Shown here: piece by piece, positions 63,596 to 64,000 of the stretch
How positions within the stretch are numbered: position 1 is the first letter of the stretch
How the letters are laid out: every line of letters starts with the position of its first letter
Assembly (NCBI RefSeq): GCF_001422445.1
Contig: NZ_LMNA01000030.1
Span: forward strand, 231-64,230
Direction of reading: 5' to 3'
Length of the DNA: 64,000 bases
Source of the DNA: Pseudorhodoferax sp. Leaf274
GTDB taxonomy: Bacteria > Pseudomonadota > Gammaproteobacteria > Burkholderiales > Burkholderiaceae_C
Translations under genes and position numbers: made by a program
The notes under the pieces: model-generated
Told to the model about the DNA's origin: nothing
Database searches by the model: none
The model's input: only the letters and a program-made list of their open reading frames with translations

Positions 63596-64000
63596 ATGAC
63601 AGCGGACGTCAACCCTCCCGACCTCACCTCCTGCGACCTGGAGCCGATCCGCTGGCCGGGTGCCGTCCAGCCGCATGGCCGGATGCTGGTGCTGCACGCG
63701 CAGACGCTGGCGCCCCTGGCCGCCAGCGCGCGCTGGCCTGCGGCCGAACGCGCCGCCGTGCTGGCCCAGCTCAACCGCACGGCGCTGGCCTCGCTGCCGG
63801 CCATCGGCGCCGGCAGCTCGCCGATCAGCCTCGGCCGGCTGCAGCTGCCCGGCGGCGTGGCGCAGGAGGTGTCGGCCCACCGCACGCCGGCCCACGTCAT
63901 CGTCGAGTGCGAAGACGCCGGCCCCGAGAACCACAGCCCGGCACCCATCTACGAATTGGCGCGCAGCTTCCTGCCGCTGCTGCAGCGTGCGCGCGACCTG
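63596..64000 (+). CDS. bacteriophytochrome-like sensor, 5' end only
   Basis: The frame is open from the ATG at 63596 through the window end (135 codons seen). Residues 13-27 (C-D-L-E-P-I-R-W-P-G-A-V-Q-P-H-G) match the start of bacteriophytochromes, including the N-terminal Cys that binds biliverdin in the PAS domain. Residues 73-78 and 80-90 continue the PAS-2 core (S-S-P-I-S-L). A GAF/PHY and an output domain should follow beyond the window. It is divergent from the EVE gene across a 131-bp spacer. Red/far-red light sensing is the expected role; whether chromophore synthesis genes are adjacent cannot be seen. Confidence 0.8.
   Translation, partial: MTADVNPPDLTSCDLEPIRWPGAVQPHGRMLVLHAQTLAPLAASARWPAAERAAVLAQLNRTALASLPAIGAGSSPISLGRLQLPGGVAQEVSAHRTPAHVIVECEDAGPENHSPAPIYELARSFLPLLQRARDL

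Overview
The window is a gene-dense, very GC-rich chromosomal stretch. The proteins and gene orders point to a betaproteobacterium of the order Burkholderiales, most likely family Comamonadaceae (inference). Supporting features are several solitary Bug/TctC-type binding proteins, the order exbB-exbD-lpxK-Trm112-kdsB-adk, an OHCU decarboxylase/allantoate amidohydrolase fusion, and a thiC-thiO-thiS-thiG-thiDE operon under a TPP riboswitch. I see no phage, IS element, CRISPR array or rRNA. One tRNA (Arg, UCU anticodon) is present.

Positions 1-14027 are mainly a purine/ureide catabolism island. On the minus strand lie gcl, hyi and glxR (glyoxylate to tartronate semialdehyde to glycerate), then uraH and an NCS2 purine permease. 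On the plus strand lie a LysR regulator, a GntR/FCD regulator, puuE (allantoinase), a UraD-AllC fusion, an M20-family homologue with an altered metal site, a RutE-like reductase and an LLM flavin monooxygenase. Together they would take 5-hydroxyisourate to allantoin, allantoate, glyoxylate and glycerate. Urate oxidation and glycerate kinase are not in the window.

Positions 14067-26596 hold two small-acid modules, each with its own LysR regulator. The first is TctC + D-2-hydroxyglutarate dehydrogenase-like flavoprotein + HglS (2-oxoadipate dioxygenase/decarboxylase family), behind a perfect 9-bp inverted repeat. The second is two TctC proteins, a conserved protein whose 3' end runs into tRNA-Arg, a LysR regulator bracketed by two inverted copies of a 13-bp AT-rich site, and a class III CoA-transferase. 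A diguanylate cyclase and a small unknown gene lie between the modules.

Positions 26593-32389 are the thiamine operon. Positions 32693-43782 contain a chemoreceptor, a GST, an APH-like kinase, a Crp/Fnr regulator, a PaaG/PaaH-like beta-oxidation pair, a FimV-like protein, a D-2-hydroxyacid dehydrogenase and lexA. An asparaginase is divergent from lexA and starts right next to two candidate SOS boxes.

Positions 44857-64000 are largely housekeeping: adk, kdsB, Trm112, lpxK, exbD, exbB, xseA, sodB, an aminotransferase, cysB, cbiX, lptG, lptF, pepA, holC, an orphan LivK-type lipoprotein, mnmC, yggX and an EVE-domain protein. The window ends inside the chromophore-binding end of a bacteriophytochrome-like sensor.

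The most unusual points are the HglS/D2HGDH/TctC module, the M20 protein lacking standard metal ligands, the CDS ending inside tRNA-Arg, an in-frame 30-bp tandem duplication in thiO, the asparaginase next to SOS boxes, and an 11-bp inverted repeat whose arm contains the cysB start codon.
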